Source of the DNA: Cuniculiplasma sp.
GTDB lineage: Archaea > Thermoplasmatota > Thermoplasmata > Thermoplasmatales > Thermoplasmataceae
DNA: 13,029 nt
Assembly: GCA_023256455.1 (NCBI GenBank)
Contig: JAGDXN010000041.1
Coordinates: 1 to 13,029 of the forward strand
Direction: 5' to 3'
Positions 1-7,327 of the stretch are shown piece after piece. The notes under the pieces are model-generated. The model was not told the DNA's origin and made no database searches. It worked only from the letters and a program-made list of their open reading frames with translations. Position numbers and translations under genes: made by a program. Position 1 is the first letter of the stretch, and each line of letters starts with the position of its first letter.

Positions 1-1857
1 GTCCATCATGGGTCACTTTCAAGGGATATCAGGGAAGAAGCTGAAAAAAAGTTCAAGGCGTCAGAAATTAAAGGGTTAATATGCACATCTTCCCTTGAAC
101 TTGGAATAGATATTGGATCGGCTGATCTTGTGATCCAATTCAATTCACCCAGGCAGATAAACAAGTTAATCCAGAGGATAGGACGATCGGGGCACTGGAT
201 AGGTAGCGTATCAAAGGGAATAATATTGTGCAGTGACATAATTGAACTGGAAGAGGCAAACGCCATTGTAAACCAGATTCAGGAAGGTATACTGGAACCG
301 GTGATCATAAGGGAAAAATCCATGGCAACACTGGCAAACCAGATAATTTTGAGAGTACACCAGATGAGAAAATTCAATGCAGATGAATTCTATCAAATAA
401 TTATAGGGGCATATCCCTTTAGAAATCTGTCGCTGGAAGAGTATATGGATGTACTTAACTTCCTCAACGATTCAAGGAAGATCCATGTTAATGATAATGT
501 TGTCACACCAGGATATGGAACACTGGACTATTTTATTGGAAATATTTCCATGATACCCAGTGAAAAAAATTACAGGGTTATTGATATAATAAACAAGAGA
601 TTTGTAGGCACTCTTGACGAAAGATATGTGCTCAGTGAAATTGAACCCGGTTCATATTTTGTCATAAGGGGTTCAACCTGGAGAACAGTAAGAATGGATG
701 AGGAAAAGATATTTGTTGAGCCTTTCAGGACGGCAGCACTTACCCCAAAATGGACAGGTGAGGATATACCCGTTCTTCCTGATGTAACCCAGAGAGTATC
801 CATCAACCGATCTACTGGGGTCATAGGGGATCATGTTGAATCTGAATCTGCAAAAAAACTTAAGGAGTGGTATGAAAACGATCTTGGATTATCTGACAGA
901 ATAATTGTGGAATCAAAGGGAAACGAGATCATAATACAGATTCTTTTGGGAACAAAGGCTAACTTTGCCCTGTCTGAAATCATTGCATCCATAATATCAT
1001 CCATAACCGGGGAAAGTGTGGAAACAGACTATTCACCCTATCATATATATTTAAGATCTTCAATGAGAATAGGCTCGGAGGAGATTGTAAAGACAATTAA
1101 AAGCTTGAAAGAAAGGGATGTTGAGGCTATAATTGAAAATACTGCAAGGAGATCCAGGTTCTTTAATGGCGTTTTTCTATATGAGGCCAGAAAATTTGGA
1201 ATTATAAGAAAGGATGCAGATATGTCCAGAATAAGAATGGAGAAGATCATAGACTCATATAGAAATACCATTCTCTATAAGGATTCGGTAAGAAAGATGA
1301 TGTACGATTATATGGATATGGGCCAGTTAAAAGATTTTATCCAATCCATGGATAATATAAACTTCATCGCAAAAAAGGGTTTTTCCAATGGGACAGAATC
1401 TTTCCTTACCCACTATTCTGAGAGGATAAGCCCCCTTAAGCCCACGATGGCTATTGTGGAATCCATCAGGGAAAGATTGCTGAACGAGGAAATTACCCTC
1501 ATATGCACAAAATGTTTCTGGACACACACAGAAAAGGTCAGGGATATAAATGCTTTAAAATGCAGGGAATGCGGGGGGACCCTTCTGGCTGCTGTATCCC
1601 CTTACAGCAAGGATGAGATTATAAAGGCAATACAGAAGGACAAACTGACGCAGAAGGAAAAAAATGCACTGTCAAAATCTGCCCACCTTGTAAGGGAGAG
1701 GGGAAAGGTTGCACTTATGGTTCTGGCTGGAAGGGGCATAGGTCCAGAAACTGCATCCAGGCTTCTCTCTGTGAGATACCTTAACGACTCTGACCTTATT
1801 CAGGAAATAATAAGGTCTGAGAATGAATTTTCAAAGAACAGGAGGTACTGGAGCTGA
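1..1857 (+). CDS. lhr: Lhr-family superfamily 2 helicase, C-terminal part (5' end outside window)
   Basis: This is the C-terminal 618 residues of an Lhr-type ATP-dependent helicase, which acts on DNA or RNA in repair or RNA metabolism. The frame is open from base 1, so the GTG at 130 is internal (V44) and not a start. Seen: the second RecA domain with HHGSLSRD (residues 2-9), motif V TSSLELGID (29-37) and motif VI QRIGRSGH (58-65). The Lhr winged-helix and beta-rich domain 4 should occupy roughly residues 100-450. The C terminus carries a four-cysteine zinc-ribbon pattern (C502, C505, C521, C524) and a helix-hairpin-helix-like stretch around AGRGIGPETASRLL (about residues 578-591). From memory, such extras occur in archaeal Lhr subfamilies, but I cannot assign aLhr1 versus aLhr2 here. 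The Walker A/B half lies upstream of the window. The stop codon TGA overlaps a candidate CTG start for the following Toprim gene, so the two are probably co-transcribed. Confidence 0.93.
   Translation, partial: VHHGSLSRDIREEAEKKFKASEIKGLICTSSLELGIDIGSADLVIQFNSPRQINKLIQRIGRSGHWIGSVSKGIILCSDIIELEEANAIVNQIQEGILEPVIIREKSMATLANQIILRVHQMRKFNADEFYQIIIGAYPFRNLSLEEYMDVLNFLNDSRKIHVNDNVVTPGYGTLDYFIGNISMIPSEKNYRVIDIINKRFVGTLDERYVLSEIEPGSYFVIRGSTWRTVRMDEEKIFVEPFRTAALTPKWTGEDIPVLPDVTQRVSINRSTGVIGDHVESESAKKLKEWYENDLGLSDRIIVESKGNEIIIQILLGTKANFALSEIIASIISSITGESVETDYSPYHIYLRSSMRIGSEEIVKTIKSLKERDVEAIIENTARRSRFFNGVFLYEARKFGIIRKDADMSRIRMEKIIDSYRNTILYKDSVRKMMYDYMDMGQLKDFIQSMDNINFIAKKGFSNGTESFLTHYSERISPLKPTMAIVESIRERLLNEEITLICTKCFWTHTEKVRDINALKCRECGGTLLAAVSPYSKDEIIKAIQKDKLTQKEKNALSKSAHLVRERGKVALMVLAGRGIGPETASRLLSVRYLNDSDLIQEIIRSENEFSKNRRYWS
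1841..1856 (+). promoter_or_regulatory. Shine-Dalgarno GGAGG before a candidate CTG start of the Toprim gene
   Basis: GGAGG at 1841-1845 lies eight bases before CTG 1854-1856, which is in frame with the Toprim ORF and overlaps the lhr stop as CTGA. This has the geometry of the common ATGA start/stop overlap with A replaced by C. The annotated ATG at 1893 has only a weak purine stretch in front. Either the gene starts at CTG, adding 13 residues, or an ancestral ATG was lost here. Initiation at CTG is rare in archaea, so this is an inference. Confidence 0.4.
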
Positions 1858-1892
1858 AGGGATGGAAGCTGGCATCCATTATAGAGAACGAA

Positions 1893-2261
1893 ATGGAGAA
1901 AAATCTGGAAAAACCCATCATTGTGGAAGGGGATCACGATGTTGCCGCCCTGAGGAGCATTGGCTTTAAGGGAGAAATAATAAAGTTGAATGATGGAAAC
2001 AGGATTGATGACTTTTGCATGAAAATATCATCCATGTACAGGGAAGTTATACTTCTCACAGATTTTGACAGAAAGGGAAAGGCTCTTAAGGAGAGACTGG
2101 AAATCACTCTTCTATATGACGGATGCCTTGTTGACACCTATCTATGGAGGAGCATAACTGCCTTTAATCTGAAAAGTGTGGAGGATATGCCATATTTTTA
2201 CAGCACATTGAAAGAGAATCTAGAAGGTAAAAGCCGGAAAAATAATCAAAATCAGAAGTGA
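1893..2261 (+). CDS. Small Toprim-domain protein (RNase M5/primase-like)
   Basis: This is a 122-residue protein that is essentially a lone Toprim fold, the Mg-binding catalytic domain shared by topoisomerases, DnaG-type primases and RNase M5. Seen: beta-strand plus glutamate IIVEGDHD (residues 9-16, E12), the acidic DxD motif in ILLTDFDRKG (D57, D59), and a C-terminal segment with SVEDMP (95-100) typical of small archaeal Toprim proteins. The metal-binding acidic residues are all present, so it is probably active, but the substrate (rRNA precursor, other RNA or DNA) cannot be told from sequence. The frame continues open upstream to about 1827 and encodes a plausible N-terminal helix (KGWKLASIIENE), so the real start may be CTG 1854 (135 residues). 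It follows lhr closely, suggesting a shared nucleic-acid role. Its 3' end overlaps the convergent ATPase gene by 10 bases. Confidence 0.8.
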   Translation: MEKNLEKPIIVEGDHDVAALRSIGFKGEIIKLNDGNRIDDFCMKISSMYREVILLTDFDRKGKALKERLEITLLYDGCLVDTYLWRSITAFNLKSVEDMPYFYSTLKENLEGKSRKNNQNQK

Positions 2262-2998
2262 CTGGATGATGCATAAAATCTAAGGCCTTCAGGCGAATCG
2301 TACTTGTCAAAATAGGCATCATATGTCCTTTCAAGATTCTCCACAGTTACAGTTTCATCGGTTTTCCCAAAGGCAACAACCTTTCCATTTTTCATAAGCA
2401 TTATTTTATCCGAAATTTTTCTTGCATAATTGATATCGTGGTTGACAACTATGATTCCTCTCCCCATATTCTTTAATTTCATAAGTATGGACGAAAGGGT
2501 TGATATCTTATCTATATCAAGAAAGGAAGAGGGTTCATCAAGAAATATGTAACTGGAATCCTGGTATATGCCTGCGGCAATCATAACCATTCTTTTCTCT
2601 CCTCCGCTCAGCGTTGAAAAGTCTCTGTTTATCAGATGGGATATGCCGCACATGGCCAGGGATTGATTTATGGCATCTCTGTCATTTCCCCTTGAAAAGG
2701 CTGAAATCTCCATAATATCATTTACCGTGAAGCTCATGGGCATTGGAATTTCCTGCTTTACAATTGCAATCTTCCTGGATATCTCCCGTGGATGCATGTC
2801 TTTCATGTTTGCGCCATCAATGATTACTTCTCCCGAATCCACTCTGTCAAGGCCAGCCATGGCATAAAGGCTGCTTGTTTTACCAGAACCGTTCTTTCCA
2901 CAAATGGAGATAATTTCCCCTGGATCGAGTGAAAGTTCTACAGGGCCTATCTCCAGTTTTCCCCTTTTAAATCTCAGTCCCTGGACTTCAAGCGTCAT
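2252..2998 (-). CDS. ABC importer ATP-binding protein, cobalamin/Fe-siderophore class
   Basis: This is the cytoplasmic ATPase of an importer of the BtuD/FecE family, powering substrate uptake through the permease encoded just upstream. All nucleotide-binding motifs are visible in the 248-residue protein: Walker A GKNGSGKT (34-41), Q-loop Q82, signature LSGGE (130-134), Walker B IFLDE (151-155) and H-loop H187. Length is normal for the family. The ATG at 2998 overlaps the last codons of the permease gene by 11 bases. It is preceded by a GGAGAGG ribosome-binding site (3004-3010 on the complementary strand), so translation is probably coupled. It is the last gene of the binding protein-permease-ATPase operon. 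Its 3' end overlaps the convergent Toprim gene. Substrate (B12, haem, ferric siderophore) cannot be decided from this subunit. Confidence 0.92.
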   Translation of the reverse strand: MTLEVQGLRFKRGKLEIGPVELSLDPGEIISICGKNGSGKTSSLYAMAGLDRVDSGEVIIDGANMKDMHPREISRKIAIVKQEIPMPMSFTVNDIMEISAFSRGNDRDAINQSLAMCGISHLINRDFSTLSGGEKRMVMIAAGIYQDSSYIFLDEPSSFLDIDKISTLSSILMKLKNMGRGIIVVNHDINYARKISDKIMLMKNGKVVAFGKTDETVTVENLERTYDAYFDKYDSPEGLRFYASSSHF

Positions 2999-4046
2999 AG
3001 TATCCTCTCCTGGAAATTCTCATCATAAGGAGCATAAAGAATGGAACCCCAATTATTCCAGTTATTATGCCAATGGGTATAACCTCCCCAATAACAATAA
3101 GATGGGCAATGTCATTGCTTAAAACGAGAAATGTGCCGCCAAGAATGGCAGATGCCGGTATTACCTTTCTGTTTGATCCTCCGAACATTATCCTTGAAAC
3201 GTGGGGGAAGATCAGACCAACGAATCCTATAAGTCCACTTATGGAAACAACCGCTGAAACCGCTATTGTGGACACAATTATTGCCTTTGCCTTTGCCCTT
3301 TCCACATTTACACCAACAGATTTTGCATGGTCTTCACCCATCTGCAGAGCATTTAACTCGCTGCTCATGGAAAACAGGAAAATTGAACTGATCAGGACAA
3401 GAGGAACAATTATGGAATCCTCCTTCCAGGATATTCCCTGAAGTGACCCGAGAAGCCAGAAGAAGACTTCGTTTTCCATGTTAGGCCTGCTATAGAGAAG
3501 AAGGGCAACAATTGATGTGATAAAGAGTGAAATTGCTATTCCTGTAAGAAGCATAACAACTGGAGGAGTTCTCCCATTCCTCATTGAGAGCAAGTATACA
3601 ATACCAACGGTTGCCAGAGAAAAAATAAATGCGAAAATAGGCAGTGAAAATGCGCCAAATATGAACACTCCGGAAACTATAACTATAACTGCACCAAGGG
3701 ATGCTCCACTTGAAACGCCGGTAATATAAGGCTCAGATATGGGGTTTCTGAAAATACTCTGTATGACAGCACCACCCACTGCAAGAGAGGCACCAACGGC
3801 TGCTGCACCAATTATTTCTGGCTCTCTGAGTATAACAACGATTTCATAGTATTTTAGAGGAATGGAAAATCCATGGTAACCCAGCTGATATAAAACAGAT
3901 TCATATACGTATTTGAATGGAATTGACACAGGCCCCACAAGTATGGAAAGAATTAGGGACATGAAAAAAATTAATAATATTATGCCGTAGGAAAAATCCT
4001 TTAGAATTTTTTTCCAGCCTATGTTGATGGACCTGTTTTTAAACAT
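2988..4046 (-). CDS. ABC importer permease, BtuC/FecCD family
   Basis: This is a 352-residue polytopic membrane protein of the FecCD/BtuC permease family, whose members form homodimeric channels with about ten helices each. Seen: a first hydrophobic helix at 20-38; the family block from REPEIIGAAAVGASLAVGGA into IQSIFRNPISEPYITGVSSG (R74 to about 114); the ATPase-coupling region AKSVGVNVERAKA (241-253); the conserved GLIGFVGLIFPHVSR (271-285); and the last helix after IPIGIITGIIGVP (323-335). Length matches the family (about 330-350). It sits between the binding-protein gene (10-base gap) and the ATPase gene (11-base overlap), a classic importer operon. A strong Shine-Dalgarno GAGGAG lies six bases before the ATG and overlaps the stop codon of the binding-protein gene. 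Substrate is probably a cobalamin- or iron-chelate-type compound. Confidence 0.93.
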   Translation of the reverse strand: MFKNRSINIGWKKILKDFSYGIILLIFFMSLILSILVGPVSIPFKYVYESVLYQLGYHGFSIPLKYYEIVVILREPEIIGAAAVGASLAVGGAVIQSIFRNPISEPYITGVSSGASLGAVIVIVSGVFIFGAFSLPIFAFIFSLATVGIVYLLSMRNGRTPPVVMLLTGIAISLFITSIVALLLYSRPNMENEVFFWLLGSLQGISWKEDSIIVPLVLISSIFLFSMSSELNALQMGEDHAKSVGVNVERAKAKAIIVSTIAVSAVVSISGLIGFVGLIFPHVSRIMFGGSNRKVIPASAILGGTFLVLSNDIAHLIVIGEVIPIGIITGIIGVPFFMLLMMRISRRGYYDA

Positions 4047-4052
4047 CTATTT

Positions 4053-4058
4053 CTCCTC
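4053..4058 (-). promoter_or_regulatory. Shine-Dalgarno GAGGAG of the permease gene
   Basis: Reading the minus strand, GAGGAG is followed by six bases and the ATG at 4046. It overlaps the TGA of the binding-protein gene. This strong site inside an operon contrasts with the weak or absent sites before the first genes in this window. That contrast fits the archaeal pattern of SD-led internal cistrons and short-leader or leaderless first cistrons. Confidence 0.75.
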
Positions 4059-5034
4059 ATTCATCTGCAACGTGTTGGGGTACCGGGCTGTACTGGAGGT
4101 TAATGGGGAATGATGGAAGTGAAACTATGTTGCCATAAACTTTATAGATCAGCCACTGTATGCCATACACCGATCTGAAGGTTGGTTCCTGAAATATATT
4201 GTCATTGAATATGTTATAAATTCTGTGGGATGCATAGGCAGAAGTTTGAGTGTAAGGTGTTTCATTTACAAGGGAATCATTGAAATACTGATCAAGGATC
4301 AATACCTGTGGATTTCCGCTCACAATCATTTCATTTGAAATCTCATAGAAACCTGACTGGTTTGCCGCTATATTCTTCATATGGGCAAATTCAAACATCT
4401 GATTCATGAATGTGTTGTTTCCAGAGGTCCATGTTCCATGGGAACCTGGATAAAGGGCATAAAACATTGAATATTCCTCTGGGATGGAAACATTTTGCAG
4501 TTTGGCGAGAGATTCGTTTATCCACTGATTGATCTTTGAGGCATTGCTCTGGGTTCCCGTAAGTTCTCCAAGGAGTGTTGTTTGCCTTTCGATCAGATTG
4601 AAACTGGTGTTGGTTCCAGATGAAAGAAATACATAGTCAATCCCAAGGGAAAGAAGCTCGTTAACCTGGGTCTGGGAATAATTTGTGAACGATATTACTG
4701 CATCTGGTGAGAGATTTACAATCTGCTGTATGCTCATGGATGGATAATCTGTAACATTGGGCAGTTTCTCATTGGGAGGGTATGAATCATAGGCATTTCC
4801 ACCTACAAGGTATTTGTATGCCCCCAGCGCGTAGAGGGTTGTGGTGGCTGCCGGATCAAGTGAAACGATGCGATCAAGCCTTACACCCTGTATATTGTTG
4901 GAATCAACTCCAATAATAATGCCTTTCTTTGCGCTGCCATGATTAACAACACCTACATCGTATATGATCAAGCCTGCTACAACAACTATTGCAACTGCGA
5001 TTAAAGCCATCACTTTTCTATTCCTGTCATCCAT
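4057..5034 (-). CDS. Membrane-anchored substrate-binding protein of the importer (BtuF/FecB-like)
   Basis: This is a 325-residue extracytoplasmic binding protein of the helical-backbone (class III, Peripla_BP_2) superfamily, which captures vitamin B12, haem or ferric chelates for the adjacent importer. Seen: a charged N terminus and one hydrophobic helix (about residues 8-27); then RIVSLDPAATTTLYALGAYK (55-74), the hallmark N-lobe start; the loop NAYDSYPPNEKLPNVTDYPS (80-99); and SIQQIVNLSPDAVISF (101-116), the typical 'IEAIVALKPDLVL' position. There is no lipobox cysteine after the hydrophobic segment, so the protein is probably held by an uncleaved N-terminal anchor or released, not lipid-modified. 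Several N-x-S/T sequons agree with an outside location. It is the first gene of the three-gene operon. The ATG at 5034 starts immediately before the basic/hydrophobic signal. Similarity looks closest to B12-type proteins, but iron-chelate specificity is equally possible. Confidence 0.88.
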   Translation of the reverse strand: MDDRNRKVMALIAVAIVVVAGLIIYDVGVVNHGSAKKGIIIGVDSNNIQGVRLDRIVSLDPAATTTLYALGAYKYLVGGNAYDSYPPNEKLPNVTDYPSMSIQQIVNLSPDAVISFTNYSQTQVNELLSLGIDYVFLSSGTNTSFNLIERQTTLLGELTGTQSNASKINQWINESLAKLQNVSIPEEYSMFYALYPGSHGTWTSGNNTFMNQMFEFAHMKNIAANQSGFYEISNEMIVSGNPQVLILDQYFNDSLVNETPYTQTSAYASHRIYNIFNDNIFQEPTFRSVYGIQWLIYKVYGNIVSLPSFPINLQYSPVPQHVADE

Positions 5035-5069
5035 TGAAAACCACTTTATTAAAATGAAATTAACTTCAA

Positions 5070-5079
5070 TTATTTAAGA
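5070..5079 (-). promoter_or_regulatory. Candidate TATA box for the importer operon
   Basis: Minus-strand TCTTAAATAA is centred about 40 bases before the binding-protein ATG. With the usual archaeal spacing of about 26 bases, transcription would start near 5048 and leave a leader of about 14 bases with no good Shine-Dalgarno sequence. It lies in the 160-base divergent gap 5035-5194. The assignment is by pattern only. Confidence 0.35.
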
Positions 5080-5140
5080 TTATTCAATCAAAAACCTCCC
5101 TTCGCGAATAAAGACGAATTAAAAATTTTCCATTGTTTCA

Positions 5141-5152
5141 GTTATAAAATAT
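5141..5152 (+). promoter_or_regulatory. Candidate TATA box for the GT2-like gene
   Basis: GTTATAAAATAT at 5141-5152 is the best plus-strand TATA-like sequence in the gap. It would place the transcription start near 5172, about 22 bases before the ATG at 5195. No Shine-Dalgarno precedes that ATG, so a weaker AT-rich element nearer 5169 giving a leaderless message is an alternative. Confidence 0.3.
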
Positions 5153-5194
5153 CCCCGATTTTTACTTACAAAAGTTTATCACTTAATTTTACAT

Positions 5195-6196
5195 ATGCAG
5201 ACAGTGCCAGAAAGTTATTCTCAACAGATAAGGTTCTATGAACTTAAAAGAAGTCAGAAGGCTGATGTAAGCCTTAGCTTCATATGCATTTTTACGGGAA
5301 AGGATTCAATTCTTGAGGAATCCATTGAAAGCATCATAGATATAGGTGAGGAAACTGGCCTGAAATTTGAAATACTCATAATGAACAACACGTACTATGG
5401 CATAAACCCTCAGGCGGTCCAGGACATAAAGAAATTCAATGGGGAATTAAAGATCATACAGTCTGCTGGAATGATCAGGGGGGCTGCTAAAAATGAGGCT
5501 TTCAAAAACAGCAATGGCAGCTATATTGTGCTTTTCAACCAGGAGAAGGTTTACGAAATAGCCTATGCCGATTTGCTTTACTCCTTCGTAAGGCAGAGAG
5601 AAAAGAGGATGCTGTTCTCTGAACTCATAGTTATACCGAGGGAAATAGTAGAGGAAAATATGGGGTGGAAAAACCTCAGGGTATCTGAAGATCTTGAATT
5701 TTTCACAAGGATCGCAAAAAACAATGGCATACTGTTTTATCCAACGGAGGGAAGAAGGACAATGGATATGTTCATACAGTACAAACCCTCCCAGCTGCAG
5801 GGAAAGAGGGAATACAAGAGGCTGAGCAGTGTGAAGAAAATATCCATGCTGAGAGATCTCACTGTTGGATGCAACTACGGGTTTAAGGATCTTTTCATAC
5901 TTGGTGATATGAGGAAAAGAAGCAAATTATCGGAAAGACTGCTAATTATTTCTGCCTATCTTTCATCGAGAACAAGAGAGCCCAGGGTTGTTAAGCAGGA
6001 CAAAAACAACTATGTGCTTTTTATGGAAGCCATGTTCGAGTCAATCATCCTTGGTGAATATAAGAGATTTGACTTTTTCCAGAAACCCCTGAGGATAAGC
6101 ATTACTGAGGATGAAAATAAGTATCTTGCGGCAAGAAGTGAAATATGGGCAAAGGTAAGGCCTTCCATCAAGCCCTTTGTGGATAATAACCTCTGA
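5195..6196 (+). CDS. GT2-fold glycosyltransferase-like protein with degraded DxD site
   Basis: This 333-residue protein has no signal or membrane helix and is probably cytoplasmic. The first ~190 residues follow the GT-A/GT2 plan: an initial beta-strand SLSFICIFTGKDSILEESIE (26-45); the nucleotide-binding strand FEILIMNNTYYG (58-69); the donor-pocket segment RGAAKNEAFKNSNGSYIVLF (95-114); and a later acidic SEDLEFFTRIAKNNG (164-178) matching the GT2 'ED' acceptor/base motif. At the metal-binding position, where GT2 enzymes carry DxD, it reads FNQEKVY (114-120), and the first pocket has NN (64-65) where many enzymes have DD. It may be metal-independent, bind another ligand or be catalytically dead. 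Residues about 195-333 are unrecognised, basic and helical-looking. It stands alone, divergent from the importer operon and convergent with the reductase, so context gives no substrate. Confidence 0.65.
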   Translation: MQTVPESYSQQIRFYELKRSQKADVSLSFICIFTGKDSILEESIESIIDIGEETGLKFEILIMNNTYYGINPQAVQDIKKFNGELKIIQSAGMIRGAAKNEAFKNSNGSYIVLFNQEKVYEIAYADLLYSFVRQREKRMLFSELIVIPREIVEENMGWKNLRVSEDLEFFTRIAKNNGILFYPTEGRRTMDMFIQYKPSQLQGKREYKRLSSVKKISMLRDLTVGCNYGFKDLFILGDMRKRSKLSERLLIISAYLSSRTREPRVVKQDKNNYVLFMEAMFESIILGEYKRFDFFQKPLRISITEDENKYLAARSEIWAKVRPSIKPFVDNNL

Positions 6197-6226
6197 TTAA
6201 AAATTTTAAATTTTAGTCTTAAAAAT
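6197..6226. terminator. AT-rich bidirectional terminator-like segment between convergent genes
   Basis: The 30 bases between the two convergent stop codons are almost pure A/T. They hold T-runs on both strands, and TTAAAAATTT occurs twice (6197-6206 and 6219-6228). Archaeal termination depends mostly on U-rich tracts, so one short segment could end both transcripts. There is no strong GC stem. Confidence 0.5.
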
Positions 6227-7246
6227 TTATTCTATTACCTGGAAGTTTTTTGGTCCGGATGTTCTTTTAAACATCCAGTTCGGATACATTTCCCTCTGGG
6301 ATGAAATTTTGTCAATTCTCTCAACCTGTTCCTTTGTAAGAGATACATCCAGAGCAGACATGTTCTCCTCAAACTGTTCGAGATTTCTTGCACCTATGAT
6401 CACTATGGATCTTTTCTCAATCAGCCAGGCAAGAGAAATGGCAGTCATTTTGCAACCCTGTTCCCTGGCAATCTCCTCTATAACACTGAGTATGGAAGGG
6501 GCCTTCTCCTGGTCAAAATAGGGGAATATCATTCCTCTGTCTCCAAACCTTGTACCTGATTTGAGTTCAATATTTTTCCCATATTTTCCTGTGAGGACTC
6601 CTCCCTGGAGGGGACTCCATGCCATCAGGGACATCCCCTCGTGCCTGATATATGGTATCTCCTGATTTTCAATATCTCTGTTCAATATGGAGTAGTTCAA
6701 CTGGGCAGACTGGTACATTTCATAATGCCTCTCCTTTGCTACGGTGTTGAATATTGCCATCTGCCAGGAACTAAAATTGGAGAGTGCAGGGTAGTGGATC
6801 TGGCCATTTTCAACAAGATTCTGGAATGCCTCTATGGTTTCTTCCACCGGTGTATCGAAATCATAGGAATGGGCCTGGTATATATCTACAAAATCTGTAC
6901 CAAGGCGCTGGAGGCTTCCCTTTATAGACTTTTCAATATGGGAGCGGCTCAGGCCCTGCTGGTTTATGCCCTTTCCCATTCTGCCCCTTACCTTTGTAGC
7001 AATATGAATCTCATCCCTTATGGACCTGACAGCCTTTCCAAGGGCAATTTCTGACTGTCCGTTGTCGTAAACATCAGCAGTATCATACAGATTGATTCCA
7101 TAATCGTATGCCCTTTTCACCATTTCATTTACCTGCTCCTGAGATAACCCACCTATTTTCCAACTGTTTGTTTCACCAAAAGTCATTGCACCCAGGGCAA
7201 GCACAGACACAAACATTCCTGTTCTTCCAAACTTTGTGTACTTCAT
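6227..7246 (-). CDS. Aldo/keto reductase
   Basis: This is a complete 339-residue NAD(P)H-dependent oxidoreductase of the aldo/keto reductase superfamily (TIM barrel), reducing aldehydes or ketones to alcohols in the cytoplasm. The catalytic tetrad is intact: D55 in YDTADVY, Y60, K85 in ATKVRG and H126 in YQAHSYD. The N-terminal MKYTKFGRTGMFVS and the cofactor-binding IIGARNLEQFEEN (283-295) are typical of the YajO/YghZ-type bacterial/archaeal branch. A small oddity is HYPALSNFS (151-159), where most relatives have R-x-hydrophobic-G-hydrophobic-SNFS. It is monocistronic, convergent with the GT2-like gene and divergent from the surface-protein gene, so physiological substrate is open (methylglyoxal, sugar or lipid aldehydes are all possible). 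The start is supported by a TATA-like box placed for a leaderless message. Confidence 0.93.
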   Translation of the reverse strand: MKYTKFGRTGMFVSVLALGAMTFGETNSWKIGGLSQEQVNEMVKRAYDYGINLYDTADVYDNGQSEIALGKAVRSIRDEIHIATKVRGRMGKGINQQGLSRSHIEKSIKGSLQRLGTDFVDIYQAHSYDFDTPVEETIEAFQNLVENGQIHYPALSNFSSWQMAIFNTVAKERHYEMYQSAQLNYSILNRDIENQEIPYIRHEGMSLMAWSPLQGGVLTGKYGKNIELKSGTRFGDRGMIFPYFDQEKAPSILSVIEEIAREQGCKMTAISLAWLIEKRSIVIIGARNLEQFEENMSALDVSLTKEQVERIDKISSQREMYPNWMFKRTSGPKNFQVIE

Positions 7247-7265
7247 AATACCATAATTGATAGTG

Positions 7266-7277
7266 CAATTTAAACAA
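7266..7277 (-). promoter_or_regulatory. Candidate TATA box for the reductase, leaderless geometry
   Basis: Minus-strand TTGTTTAAATTG is centred about 25-26 bases before the A of the reductase ATG (7246). It would therefore start transcription at the start codon itself. No Shine-Dalgarno is present, in agreement with a leaderless mRNA. Confidence 0.4.
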
Positions 7278-7289
7278 TTACAACATAGA

Positions 7290-7298
7290 TTTTTATAG
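7290..7298 (+). promoter_or_regulatory. Candidate TATA box for the surface glycoprotein gene
   Basis: TTTTTATAG is centred at 7294. Transcription would begin near 7320, leaving a leader of about 8 bases before the ATG at 7328, again with no Shine-Dalgarno. It lies in the 81-base divergent gap next to the reductase promoter. Confidence 0.4.
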
Positions 7299-7327
7299 AT
7301 AAGAAGATCAGCGTCCGGATCATCTGT

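Noticed and set aside
130..132. GTG as start of a 575-residue protein
   Set aside because: The same frame is open to base 1 and the upstream residues hold conserved helicase motifs (HHGSLS and TSSLELGIDIG), so GTG encodes an internal valine.
3067..3441. 124-codon plus-strand ORF inside the permease gene
   Set aside because: Antisense shadow of the conserved permease C-terminal half; no promoter or ribosome-binding site.
5035..5194. Possible cobalamin riboswitch or small RNA before the importer operon
   Set aside because: The gap is very AT-rich with no B12-box-like conserved core or stable stems visible by eye, and the likely leader is only about 14 bases.
6641..7054. 137-codon plus-strand ORF inside the reductase gene
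   Set aside because: It is antisense to a complete reductase with intact motifs, has no recognisable domain and is cysteine- and leucine-rich in the manner of a shadow frame.
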